DNA of 64,000 nt, from the NCBI RefSeq assembly GCF_000689415.1, contig NZ_HG322950.1, positions 2,673,501-2,737,500 of the forward strand, in the 5' to 3' direction. The notes below the pieces were generated by a model. That model was not told where the DNA came from, ran no database searches, and saw nothing but the letters and a program-made list of their open reading frames with translations. Positions 42,616 to 50,891 of this stretch are shown piece after piece (within the stretch, counting starts at the first letter, position 1; each line of letters opens with the position of its first letter). The DNA comes from Pseudomonas knackmussii B13. Its GTDB lineage: Bacteria; Pseudomonadota; Gammaproteobacteria; Pseudomonadales; Pseudomonadaceae. The position numbers were made by a program, and so were the translations under genes.

Positions 42616-43614
42616 ATGAAGTCCCTGTCCGAAACCGCTTTCTCCATGCTCGACCTGGTGCCCATCCGCGACCAGGGCACCGTCAGTGAAGCGCTGAACA
42701 ATGCCGTGGATGTCGCTCGCCATGTCGAGCGCCTCGGCTTCACCCGCTACTGGCTGGCCGAACACCACAACATGGACGGCATCGCCAGCTCGGCAACCTC
42801 CGTGCTGATCGGCCACATCGCCGGCAAGACCGCGCACATCCGCGTCGGCTCCGGTGGGGTGATGCTGCCCAACCATCCGCCGCTGGTGATCGCCGAGCAG
42901 TTCGGTACCCTCGCCAGCCTCTATCCGGGGCGCATCGACCTGGGCCTCGGCCGCGCGCCGGGCGCCGACCATGCGACCATGCGCGCCCTGCGTCGCGACC
43001 GCCTGATGGGCGATGGCGAGGACTTCCCCGAGCAGGTCGCCGAACTGGAAATGCTGCTTGGCCCGCGTCGTCCGCAGCAGACCCTGCTGGCCGTGCCGGG
43101 CGAGGGCACGCGGGTGCCGATCTGGCTGCTCGGCTCCAGCCTGTTCAGCGCGCGCCTGGCTGCGGAGAAGGGCCTGCCCTATGCCTTCGCCTCGCATTTC
43201 GCGCCACGCTACCTGCACGACGCGCTGCGCATCTACCGGCAGAATTTCCGCCCCTCGGCGATCCTCGATGAACCCTACGCAATGATCGGCGTGCCGCTGA
43301 TCGCCGCGCCCACCGACGAGGAAGCCGACTACCTGGCGACCACCGCCTTCCAGCGCGTGCTGGCGCTGATCCGTGGCGAAAGCCTGAAGCAGAAGCCGCC
43401 GGTGGAGCGCATGACCGGCCTGTGGCTGCCGCACGAGCAGGAAGCGGTGGGCAACTTCTTCGGCCTGGCGGTGATCGGCGGACCGGAGAAGGTGCGCAGC
43501 CGCCTGGAAATCCTGGTCGAGCAGACCGGCGCCAACGAGATCATGTTCACCAGCGACATCTACGATCACGCGCTGCGCCTGCGCTCGCTGGAGATAGTCG
43601 CCGGGCTGCGTTGA
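42616..43614 (+). CDS. LLM-class flavin-dependent oxidoreductase (bacterial luciferase-like)
   Basis: The 332 residues have the luciferase-like pattern: SMLDLVPIRDQGTVSEALNNAVDVARHVERLGFTRYWLAEHHNM, GGVMLPNHPPLVIAEQFGTLASLYPGRIDLGLGRAPG and LLGSSLFSARLAAEKGLPYAFASHF. It would use reduced flavin; the substrate is unknown. A strong terminator follows within 12 bases, marking the end of the ancestral block before the eCIS region. Confidence 0.92.
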   Translation: MKSLSETAFSMLDLVPIRDQGTVSEALNNAVDVARHVERLGFTRYWLAEHHNMDGIASSATSVLIGHIAGKTAHIRVGSGGVMLPNHPPLVIAEQFGTLASLYPGRIDLGLGRAPGADHATMRALRRDRLMGDGEDFPEQVAELEMLLGPRRPQQTLLAVPGEGTRVPIWLLGSSLFSARLAAEKGLPYAFASHFAPRYLHDALRIYRQNFRPSAILDEPYAMIGVPLIAAPTDEEADYLATTAFQRVLALIRGESLKQKPPVERMTGLWLPHEQEAVGNFFGLAVIGGPEKVRSRLEILVEQTGANEIMFTSDIYDHALRLRSLEIVAGLR

Positions 43615-43625
43615 GCCCATCGGCA

Positions 43626-43652
43626 AAAAGCCCGCTCTGTGAGCGGGCTTTT
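43626..43652 (+). terminator. Rho-independent terminator after the LLM gene
   Basis: AAAAGCCCGCTC (43626–43637), TGT loop and GAGCGGGCTTTT (43641–43652) are a perfect stem with A/T ends, directly after the LLM stop. Confidence 0.9.
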
Positions 43653-43700
43653 ATGCTCTTTATCGCGGGTGGTATCTGGGTTTTTAGTTGTGAAAGATTC

Positions 43701-43721
43701 TTGACCCATATTTTGACCCAT
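43701..43721. repeat. Short direct repeat TTGACCCAT at the eCIS-side junction
   Basis: TTGACCCAT occurs at 43701–43709 and 43713–43721, three bases apart, between the terminator and the IS3 remnant. A partial third copy (ACCC, then ACCCC) follows. It may be a transposon-end or recombination scar. I see no tRNA gene next to it. Confidence 0.45.
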
Positions 43722-43726
43722 GGGTT

Positions 43727-43912
43727 CTACCCCATTTCCACGGACGGTTTGAAAAGGGCTGAGAACTTCATATCTTGCAGGGCGACTCTACGACGCATTC
43801 GTGGGTTATGAAGTCGCTCGATGTAGTCGAATAGATCCGCTCGTGCTTCGTCGCGAGTCCGATACGATTGATGGAAAATACGCTTCCGCTTGAGCAGACC
43901 GAAGAAGCCTTC
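43727..43912 (-). pseudogene. IS3-family transposase (OrfB), C-terminal remnant
   Basis: Read leftward, EGFFGLLKRKRIFHQSYRTRDEARADLFDYIERLHNPRMRRR matches the very conserved end of the IS3-family transposase (SFFxxLKxE…YRTRxEAxxxxFDYIExxxNPxRRH), ending in TAG at 43727. Only about 60 residues of it survive. Upstream in the same frame (to ATG near 44047) lies a different short sequence with no transposase match (SFTKEDLSFLVEAMDRKVGASPML). So the element is a decayed fragment joined to unrelated sequence. It lies at the boundary between the core genes and the injection-system block. Confidence 0.8.
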
Positions 43913-44083
43913 ACCGGTGGCGAGCATCGGGCTAGCCCCTACCTTCCGGTCCATTGCTTCGACGAGGAATGACAAATCTTCCTTGGTAAATGAAGTGCTT
44001 ATGTGATGCTCCTGTGGCCCCGGATCATGGCGGGTCAAGCACTGCATGGGGCCGGGTGCAATGCTCGAGACTCTTGCGTCCGT

Positions 44084-45436
44084 TCAAGCCCCCGGCTCTT
44101 CCAGCAGATTCCTGAACACCTTCCCTTCCTTCTCAAGCTCCCGCTGTATCCCCAACAATGCCTCGTCTAGATGAATCGCATTGCGCCCTTTGGCGATAGT
44201 CGCTAGGGCCGCGAACTGCACCACGTTGACGATGTTCCCCCCGGACAATTCGAACCGCGCCAACTGCCCGGCCAGGCATTCACGATCTGTCTGGGCGGGG
44301 AGGGTGCGGTTCCAGATCGCGAGTCGTTCGTCCACGGCTGGGAAGGGGAAGCGGATGATCGCGTTGAAGCGGCGGAGGAAGGCTTCGTCGATGTTGGCGC
44401 GGAAGTTGGATGCGAGGATCACCAGGCCGTCGAATTCTTCCACCCGTTGCAGCAGGTAGCTGATTTCCTGGTTGGCGTAGCGGTCGTGGGCGTCCTTGAC
44501 GCTGGTGCGCTTGCCGAACAGGGCGTCGGCCTCGTCGAAGAACAGGATCCATTCGCGGTTGCGCGCCTGGTCGAAGAGGGCGGCGAGGTTCTTTTCGGTT
44601 TCGCCAATGTACTTTGACACCACGCTGGACAGGTCAACACGGTACACCTCGCGGCCGGTGGCCTTGCCGAGCAGGGTCGCGGTAAGGGTCTTGCCGGTAC
44701 CGGGCGGCCCGTGGAACAGCACGCGGTAGCCGGGGCGCAGGCGGCCGGCCATGCCCCAGTCGTGCATCAGGGTGCGGTGGTGGCGCACCCACTGCTCCAG
44801 TTCGGCGATGCGCTGCTGGACTTCCGTCTCGAGAATCAGGTCGTCCCAGTCGAGCGCGGTGCCGATGCGTCGAGCCGGGAAGCCGGCGCCGAAGGCGGGG
44901 GCCTGGGCTGTGCCGAGGGTGAGGCGTTCCACCCAGTCGCGGGCCATGACGATGCGGCCGGAAAGGATCGGCGCGCCGTCTCGGGCTTCCTCAAGGAGCA
45001 GCACGCCTTCGCGGGCGAACCAGTGCTCAGGGGAGAACAGCTGCTGCACCTCGAAGCGCCCGTCGAGGTTGTCGCCGGCGAGGAGGAAGGCGGCGGTCTC
45101 TCCGGTGGGAAGAAAGGTGCGACTGGCCTCGTCGCGCACGCCGCCGATCTCCGGGAAGTCGCCCTCGCGGGCCAGGGCGGTGCGGATTTCGTTGTCCAGT
45201 AGAGTGGGGCGTACGTGGGGGGCGAGGGCCAGCAGGAGCAGCACATATTCATCGAATGGTGGCTGCCGGTCGCGGATGAAAGTGCCTAGTGGCGAGCCGT
45301 CGTCGAAGAAGGTCAGGCGAAGTTCGCCGTCCGGAGCCAGTTCCTCGCCTTTGATGCGGGCACGGATCAGGCGTACCAGCACGTCGAATGCCGCGTCCAG
45401 GTTGGCGGCGTTTGAGCAGGGAGCGGGTTGGTTCAT
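44084..45436 (-). CDS. AAA+ ATPase of an extracellular contractile injection system (Afp15-like)
   Basis: The 450-residue protein has an N-terminal ~190-residue domain and a AAA+ domain with Walker A GPPGTGKT (243–250), Walker B ILFFDEADALFGKR (297–310) and sensor-type LASNFRANIDEAFLRRFNAIIRFPFP. Nearly all Afp/PVC-type eCIS loci encode one such ATPase, thought to help assembly or cargo loading. It is the last gene of the leftward block, 37 bases after the cargo gene. Confidence 0.9.
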   Translation of the reverse strand: MNQPAPCSNAANLDAAFDVLVRLIRARIKGEELAPDGELRLTFFDDGSPLGTFIRDRQPPFDEYVLLLLALAPHVRPTLLDNEIRTALAREGDFPEIGGVRDEASRTFLPTGETAAFLLAGDNLDGRFEVQQLFSPEHWFAREGVLLLEEARDGAPILSGRIVMARDWVERLTLGTAQAPAFGAGFPARRIGTALDWDDLILETEVQQRIAELEQWVRHHRTLMHDWGMAGRLRPGYRVLFHGPPGTGKTLTATLLGKATGREVYRVDLSSVVSKYIGETEKNLAALFDQARNREWILFFDEADALFGKRTSVKDAHDRYANQEISYLLQRVEEFDGLVILASNFRANIDEAFLRRFNAIIRFPFPAVDERLAIWNRTLPAQTDRECLAGQLARFELSGGNIVNVVQFAALATIAKGRNAIHLDEALLGIQRELEKEGKVFRNLLEEPGA

Positions 45437-45473
45437 CTCTGGTTTCTCCAGCGGTCTGCACCTGTTGCTTCGC

Positions 45474-48458
45474 TCATACCCGAACGTCTCCGGCAGTGAT
45501 CGCGTTGTAGGTCGAATTCACATGCCGTCGGCGTTTGCTGGCCTGGTCGGCCGGGCCTTTCTCCCATAGGCGCTCCTTCATGTTGGACTTGGAGGTGTAA
45601 TTGCCGTGGTCATGGGACTCCGCCAGCAGCAGTTCACTGACGAAATAGGCGGTCACCTCGCCATGCTTCTCGATTGCCTTCAGCAGCAAACCGGGGCTGC
45701 CGCCATTGATGCTCGGCACGAAGGAGCTGGCTGTGGCCGGGGGCGGAGTGGCCATCTCGATCGTGACAGGTGGGTGAGCGGTCTTCTCGCGGAACCTGGT
45801 CCTGTCGGCAGGGTCTCGCTCGGCGTCGCCCCAGGTCACGACAATCCGTTGTGGGAAGACGTCCAGCGGCGCCGGCATTTTCCAGAAAGTGGTGACCGCT
45901 CGGTAGAAGAAAAGCTTGCCTTTGGTCTTGATGGCGGCCTTGGCCGGGCTCTCCACTTCGGCTTCCATCTTGCGGTTCATGCCTTGGGTGATCGGCACCA
46001 GGTTGTCGGCAGTACCTGGACCGTGGAGGTTGTCATTGAGCAGATGGCCGCGCACCCACTGGTGATTGGAGGAACCATCGGGTTTGGTATCCAGGGCCAC
46101 GGCGTGTGACCAGCCGGGCGGGTTCTGATACGGGCTGGAGCCTTTGGTATTGCCGGACAGGTATGTCAGCGGCAGGGCATTGGTGGACTTGTCTCCGCCG
46201 GCATTGTGGGCGACCACCGTGCGCACCAGGGAGTCGTCCTCATTTTCGAAGCTGGCTTTTTCGAGGATGCGCTTGAGTGCATCGAGCTGGTTGCGGAAGT
46301 TTCGGATCTCCGAATTTACCGCGTTAGTGGCGGCTCGGTAGCCGGCCTTGTCCGCGGTGGACACCTTCTCACGAGCGGCGCGCAGTCGCTCCAGATCGTC
46401 TTCGCTTTTCACTACGAGCTTGTATTGGGCCAACGCTTCATTGGCGATGTTCTTCTGGTCGGCAGTGGCATTCGTGTCCTTCAGCTTGGTGTTGAGGAAA
46501 TTTTCGATGGTGTCCGGCGTGGAGGCGATCATCAGGTCGGCTCGTTTGCCTTCGCCCCGGTAGTAAATCGAGTGATTTCCGCCATCCTTCGAGCGGAACT
46601 TGCGGCGTTCTTTCCACCACGAGACCAGTTCCTCGATTTTCTCCTTCGCCTTTTCCTTGACCTTCTTCGCCCCGCTCTTGACCTTCGCCACCACCTTCTT
46701 CGCGAAAGCGACCACCTTGTCCACCACCCAGTCGATGGCCTTGTTGATCGGCTTGGTGATGGTGGTAATGACGCCCTTGACCTGCTTGGCGATGTTGCCC
46801 AGGCCGAGCACCGAGGCGAACAGCGAGATTAGTACCGGCACCGAACGGGCCAGAGCGTTCTCCACGGCCAGGGTGACCTTGGCGAAGTTGCCAGCCGCGA
46901 CCTCGGCGACAGCCTCGTAGACCGAGAGGATGAAGTCCTTGATCTGCTGGTAGCGCTCGACCAGGAACATCACCAGGTCGAACACCAGCTTGATCGCCTT
47001 GACGATGGCCGATGCCGGGTTGGTCAGCGACAGCAGCCAGACCACGCCCTCCTTGATCGCGGTGACGATCAGCCAGTTGCGGATTGCCGCCATCACCGTT
47101 TCCTTGAGGTTGGACAGCTGCGTCTTGATCTCTTCCCAGAGCACGCCGGGGCCTTCGGCGATCACCTTCTGCAGCAGCTCATAGCCCTTTTCCACCAGCT
47201 CGAACACCGGCGCGACGGCGGGCACCTTCTTGATCACACGCGCCTTGATGTTGGCGTAGGTCAGTCCCAGTACCTGCAGGACGATGCTGAGGATGCCGCG
47301 CGGGCTGAATTCGAACGGGCCGGTCAGGTTGACCTCGGACAGGGCGCCGGTCAGCCAGCCGATTACCCCGTCGATGAGGTGCTTCTTGATGTGCTTGAAG
47401 AAGTTGCCGAGGCCGTCGCCGACCGCGCCGAACAGTTTCTTGATGAAGCCCACCGGGTCCTTGAGGATCGACGTGATCGCCTTGCCGGCGCGGTCGAAGA
47501 AGTCGAACACCGGCTTGGAATCGACCCCGGCGATCTCGCAGGCCCCCTCGATGGCCGCCCGCAGCGCCTCGGCGAAATCGCCCTGGAGCACCGCGCCGGC
47601 CACCCGCACGGCGGTTTTCAGCGCGGTCTGGAAGGTCGAGAGGATCTTGTCGAGGGCGGCCGCGAGGGCATCGGCGAGCTTGGTGATGCCCTCGATGGCC
47701 GCGTCGGCGACGGTGTTCACGCCGTCGATGGCGGCATCGGTGACCGAGTCGATGCCGTCGTTGATGCGCTTGGCGAGGCCCGGGAAGGTGTCCTTCAGGT
47801 AGGTGTTGACCTTGTCCTTGGCCCAGTCGCGGAACTTGTCGAGCTTGTCCACCACCCAGTTGCGGGCATCGTTGATCAGCTTGATCGCGGCGTTCTTCAC
47901 CTTTTCGATGATCTTCTTCACCGCGTTGCGCACGGCGGTGAAGACCTTGTCGATGGCGTCGGTGATGACCTTTACCGCTTTCTTGATCGCGCTCTTGACC
48001 CGGTCCCACCAGCTGTCGTTTTCCTGCGCCTTTTCCAGCTCCTTCTTCTTCTCGGCGGCCTGGCGTTCGCCCTCGACCTTCTCCTTCTCGGCGTCCTTCT
48101 CGCCCTGTTCCAGTTCGGACTTGGCCTTGCCTTCCTCGCTCTTGACGTGCTCGCCGATCTCCTTGCGCGCCTTGCCCTGTTCGCCGGCGGCGTCCTTGTT
48201 GAAGGCGTTGACGTGCTCGTAGGCCTCGCCGATGCCGTCGCCCTGCAGCTTGGCGACCTTGCCGCGATTGTCGATCACCAGCTTGCGCTGGGCGGCGTCA
48301 GTATCGGCATTGAGCTGGGCGGCGGCCTCCTGCGCGGTGTCTATCTCGCGATCCTTGTCGGTGTCGCGGGTGGTGGCGGCGTCCACCGTCTGGCCGCGTG
48401 CCTCGGCGAGGTTCGGCGTGAGGGTCTTGGCAATCCGCGCGTCGGCGTTGTCGCGCAC
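45474..48458 (-). CDS. C-terminal part of the eCIS cargo: helical region and DNA/RNA non-specific endonuclease-like domain
   Basis: The frame codes 994 residues from a GTG at 48458. No ribosome site precedes that GTG, and its sequence (DPQADDNVAAYAAAPLPQDV before it) continues the upstream gene in another frame, so this is most likely the second half of one protein. The first ~600 residues are long helices with many Lys/Glu and VxxAxxKVxxxI repeats. Near residue 795–815, WVRGHLLNDNLHGPGTADNLVPITQGMN matches the His-centred motif of DNA/RNA non-specific endonucleases. A toxin domain at the C-terminus of a DUF4157 protein beside eCIS genes fits an injected effector. Confidence 0.8.
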   Translation of the reverse strand: MRDNADARIAKTLTPNLAEARGQTVDAATTRDTDKDREIDTAQEAAAQLNADTDAAQRKLVIDNRGKVAKLQGDGIGEAYEHVNAFNKDAAGEQGKARKEIGEHVKSEEGKAKSELEQGEKDAEKEKVEGERQAAEKKKELEKAQENDSWWDRVKSAIKKAVKVITDAIDKVFTAVRNAVKKIIEKVKNAAIKLINDARNWVVDKLDKFRDWAKDKVNTYLKDTFPGLAKRINDGIDSVTDAAIDGVNTVADAAIEGITKLADALAAALDKILSTFQTALKTAVRVAGAVLQGDFAEALRAAIEGACEIAGVDSKPVFDFFDRAGKAITSILKDPVGFIKKLFGAVGDGLGNFFKHIKKHLIDGVIGWLTGALSEVNLTGPFEFSPRGILSIVLQVLGLTYANIKARVIKKVPAVAPVFELVEKGYELLQKVIAEGPGVLWEEIKTQLSNLKETVMAAIRNWLIVTAIKEGVVWLLSLTNPASAIVKAIKLVFDLVMFLVERYQQIKDFILSVYEAVAEVAAGNFAKVTLAVENALARSVPVLISLFASVLGLGNIAKQVKGVITTITKPINKAIDWVVDKVVAFAKKVVAKVKSGAKKVKEKAKEKIEELVSWWKERRKFRSKDGGNHSIYYRGEGKRADLMIASTPDTIENFLNTKLKDTNATADQKNIANEALAQYKLVVKSEDDLERLRAAREKVSTADKAGYRAATNAVNSEIRNFRNQLDALKRILEKASFENEDDSLVRTVVAHNAGGDKSTNALPLTYLSGNTKGSSPYQNPPGWSHAVALDTKPDGSSNHQWVRGHLLNDNLHGPGTADNLVPITQGMNRKMEAEVESPAKAAIKTKGKLFFYRAVTTFWKMPAPLDVFPQRIVVTWGDAERDPADRTRFREKTAHPPVTIEMATPPPATASSFVPSINGGSPGLLLKAIEKHGEVTAYFVSELLLAESHDHGNYTSKSNMKERLWEKGPADQASKRRRHVNSTYNAITAGDVRV

Positions 48459-50889
48459 GTCCTGCGGCAGCGGCGCGGCGGCGTAAGCGGCGACATTGTC
48501 GTCGGCCTGCGGGTCGATTGGTCGCCGCCGCTTCCGGGGAGACGGCGACCGGGCGCTGCTCGTCGAGCATCCGCGGCTGGATGTTGGCCTGTCCGGGATT
48601 ATTGCGGAACGCCGTGACCTGGGCGTCGCGCTGGCCCTTCATTGCCGTGGTCGCTTCCTCGCGTGGGGTGTCCATGCGCCCGGGGTCGGCCTCGCCGGCG
48701 AGCGACACGGAGGGCCGCTCGCCGGCCGAGGTGTCGATGTTGTCGTCGGTGGTGCGGATGCCTTTGACGAACTTCCTGAGGAAGTTCATGAAGCGATCCC
48801 AGAACGAGCCGGAATCCTCTTCCTCCAGTTCCTTCTCGCGCTCGGCGTTGCCCCGGAACGGCTGCGGCGAGCCTTCGGACACCGTCTGCAGGCCGCCCGG
48901 GTCCGGCCCGCTGACGCCATCGCCGAGCTCGGTATCGCCGGGGATCGGGATCTCTTCCGCGCTTGCCAGCGGTACATCGACGCTGCCGGCGGTCTTCGCC
49001 TCCAGCACCGGCGGGTTATCCACGATTTCCTGTTGCTCGGACTTCATCTTGCCGTCGATGGTCGGGCCGAGCTCGGGTTGGGTGACGGCCATGGCCGACG
49101 GGCTGGCGTCGATGAATTTCGTCGTTGCCTCGTCGGAGCTGCCCGATAGCTCGGCCTTTTCCACCACCGCCACCTGCTCGGCCGGACCTGCATCGGCGGG
49201 CGGCGGCAGGCTCAGGTCGGGTTCGGGCAGCGCTTCGCCCAGCAGATCGCCGGGCGGGGGCGGCACTTCGCTTTCGAGATCGACGCTGTCCACGGTCGGG
49301 CCACGGTCTTCTGCCGGCGGCGCCTCCTTCTTCGCTTCGGCGGACGGTGCTGCTTCCGCGCCTGCCTCGGCGATTTCCGTCGGCTCGCGGCCCACCGTAA
49401 CCATTGGCGCCGGTGGCAGGTTGAGCTTGCCCACCGGGTCGAGGAAGTGGTTCCAGTGCTCCAGTTCGTGCCAGCGTTCCTGCACCTGGCCGCCGAGGTT
49501 GTCCTCGCCGGCGGTGTTGCCGTTGATGGTGGCGACGCGGGTCAGTTTCTGCGGCTTGCCTTCGGCGTCCTTGCGGCTCTCCAGGCCGGTGACCATGGCG
49601 AAGTGGTTGTTCGGTAGCACGTCGATGGCGATGTCGCCCTTGCGCGGCAGCTCGCCGGCCGGGCGCAGCTTGAGAGCGTCGAGAGCCGGCGCGCCGAGCT
49701 TCCAGTCGGGGATCGGCAGGCCGGCCTTTTTCATCGCCCACCAGGTGAAGATGCCGCACCAGCTGGGCAGCGCGTCCATGCGGGTTTTATTACCGTCCTT
49801 GTCGGTCTTCTCGATGGTGGTGATCTTATCGATCACCTGCTCGCTGACGACCGGGCCGCCGAACGCCGTGGAGAAGTATTCGCGCAGGCGTTCCCAGCCG
49901 ACGCGCTTGCCATCGGCGCCGGATTTTTTCGCATTGACCTTGCCGATCTCGCCACGCGCCAGGCGGATCGCCTCGATGATCTCCGGTCGCACCTGGTAGC
50001 TGTCGGCGTTCTCAGTGGGGGAGAGGCTGACCACGTCCTTGTCGCCGCCTTCAGCTTCGGGCTGCACCGCACCCTGCTGGATGGTGTGGGTCAGTTCGTG
50101 GGCGAGCAGGTGCTGGCCGGAGCGGGAGTCCGGGGCGAACTTGCCCTCGTTGAAGAAGATGTCGTTGCCACGGGTGAAGGCCTGCGCCTTGAGCGACTGG
50201 GCCAGCAGCACGGCGGGGGCGTCGGTATGGATGCGTACGCCGTCCAGTTTGGCGCCAAACTGCGCTTCCATCTTCTCGCGCACCGGGCCGGGCAGGGGAT
50301 TGCCGCCGCCGCGGGAGGCGCGAATCTGACGCGCCACTTCGGCCGAAGGCGACGTGCCGCCGCCGTTGGAGCGGGCCTGTAGTTCCTCGTCTTCTTCCTT
50401 GGCCTGGGCCAGTTCTTCATCGGGCTGCTCACCCTTGGCTTGCAGTTCTTCTTCCTTGCCATCGGCCTTGGCTTGTACTGCTTCGTCCTTTTCTTCCCTG
50501 GCCTGGACTTCCTCTTTTTCCTCGGTCTTGGCCTGGACCTTCTCCGGTTCCTCCTCGGCTTTCGTCTGGATTTCCTTCTCTTCCGGCGCCTGCTCTTCCT
50601 CGCCAGCCTTGGCCTGCAGCTCCTCATTTTCCTCGGCGACGCGCTGGGCCAGCGGGGTGACGCCTGCCGCCAGACCGACGCCGGCGCGCTTGCCGTCGAC
50701 CACCTGGTCGGCGACGCGGTCGGCCTCCAGCTCGTAGCGGTCGCCGGGTCGACCGACTTTCATGCGCGCCTGCAGCTCGTCCTCCTTGGCTTGCGTTGCG
50801 ACGTTGCTGAAGAACGGCTTGCGCGCACCGCCGCCGCCCTTGGCCTCGCTGGTGGAGGCCTTGTGTTGCGGCGACACGGCGGTCTTCAT
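48298..50889 (-). CDS. N-terminal part of the eCIS cargo: DUF4157 (eCIS core) and CHAP-like domain
   Basis: The frame starts at ATG 50889. Acidic repeats with a LQAK/VQAR/VQAK core run from about residue 91 to 173. The DUF4157 domain follows (residues ~195–275), with FNEGKFAPDSRSGQHLLAHELTHTIQQG; HELTH is residues 264–268. A CHAP-like domain covers ~300–490: Cys378 in SWCGIFTWW, His429 in NNHFAMVTG and Asn456/458 in INGNT. DUF4157 marks eCIS-associated cargo. The matching sequence continues in another frame at about 48518 (AA where one A would restore the frame); the last ~70 codons of this frame are not natural sequence. Confidence 0.85.
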   Translation of the reverse strand: MKTAVSPQHKASTSEAKGGGGARKPFFSNVATQAKEDELQARMKVGRPGDRYELEADRVADQVVDGKRAGVGLAAGVTPLAQRVAEENEELQAKAGEEEQAPEEKEIQTKAEEEPEKVQAKTEEKEEVQAREEKDEAVQAKADGKEEELQAKGEQPDEELAQAKEEDEELQARSNGGGTSPSAEVARQIRASRGGGNPLPGPVREKMEAQFGAKLDGVRIHTDAPAVLLAQSLKAQAFTRGNDIFFNEGKFAPDSRSGQHLLAHELTHTIQQGAVQPEAEGGDKDVVSLSPTENADSYQVRPEIIEAIRLARGEIGKVNAKKSGADGKRVGWERLREYFSTAFGGPVVSEQVIDKITTIEKTDKDGNKTRMDALPSWCGIFTWWAMKKAGLPIPDWKLGAPALDALKLRPAGELPRKGDIAIDVLPNNHFAMVTGLESRKDAEGKPQKLTRVATINGNTAGEDNLGGQVQERWHELEHWNHFLDPVGKLNLPPAPMVTVGREPTEIAEAGAEAAPSAEAKKEAPPAEDRGPTVDSVDLESEVPPPPGDLLGEALPEPDLSLPPPADAGPAEQVAVVEKAELSGSSDEATTKFIDASPSAMAVTQPELGPTIDGKMKSEQQEIVDNPPVLEAKTAGSVDVPLASAEEIPIPGDTELGDGVSGPDPGGLQTVSEGSPQPFRGNAEREKELEEEDSGSFWDRFMNFLRKFVKGIRTTDDNIDTSAGERPSVSLAGEADPGRMDTPREEATTAMKGQRDAQVTAFRNNPGQANIQPRMLDEQRPVAVSPEAAATNRPAGRRQCRRLRRRAAAAGRARQRRRADCQDPHAEPRRGTRPDGGRRHHPRHRQGSRDRHRAGGRRPAQCRY

Positions 50890-50891
50890 GG

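Noticed and set aside
43615..44083. tRNA gene or integrase attachment site at the eCIS boundary
   Set aside because: No tRNA-like cloverleaf and no tyrosine integrase frame is seen. Only an IS3 remnant and a short direct repeat.
48298..48458. A separate gene starting at GTG 48458 inside the cargo region
   Set aside because: There is no ribosome site at a usable distance (AGGAC abuts the GTG). The sequence before the GTG in the same frame is a natural continuation of the upstream protein.
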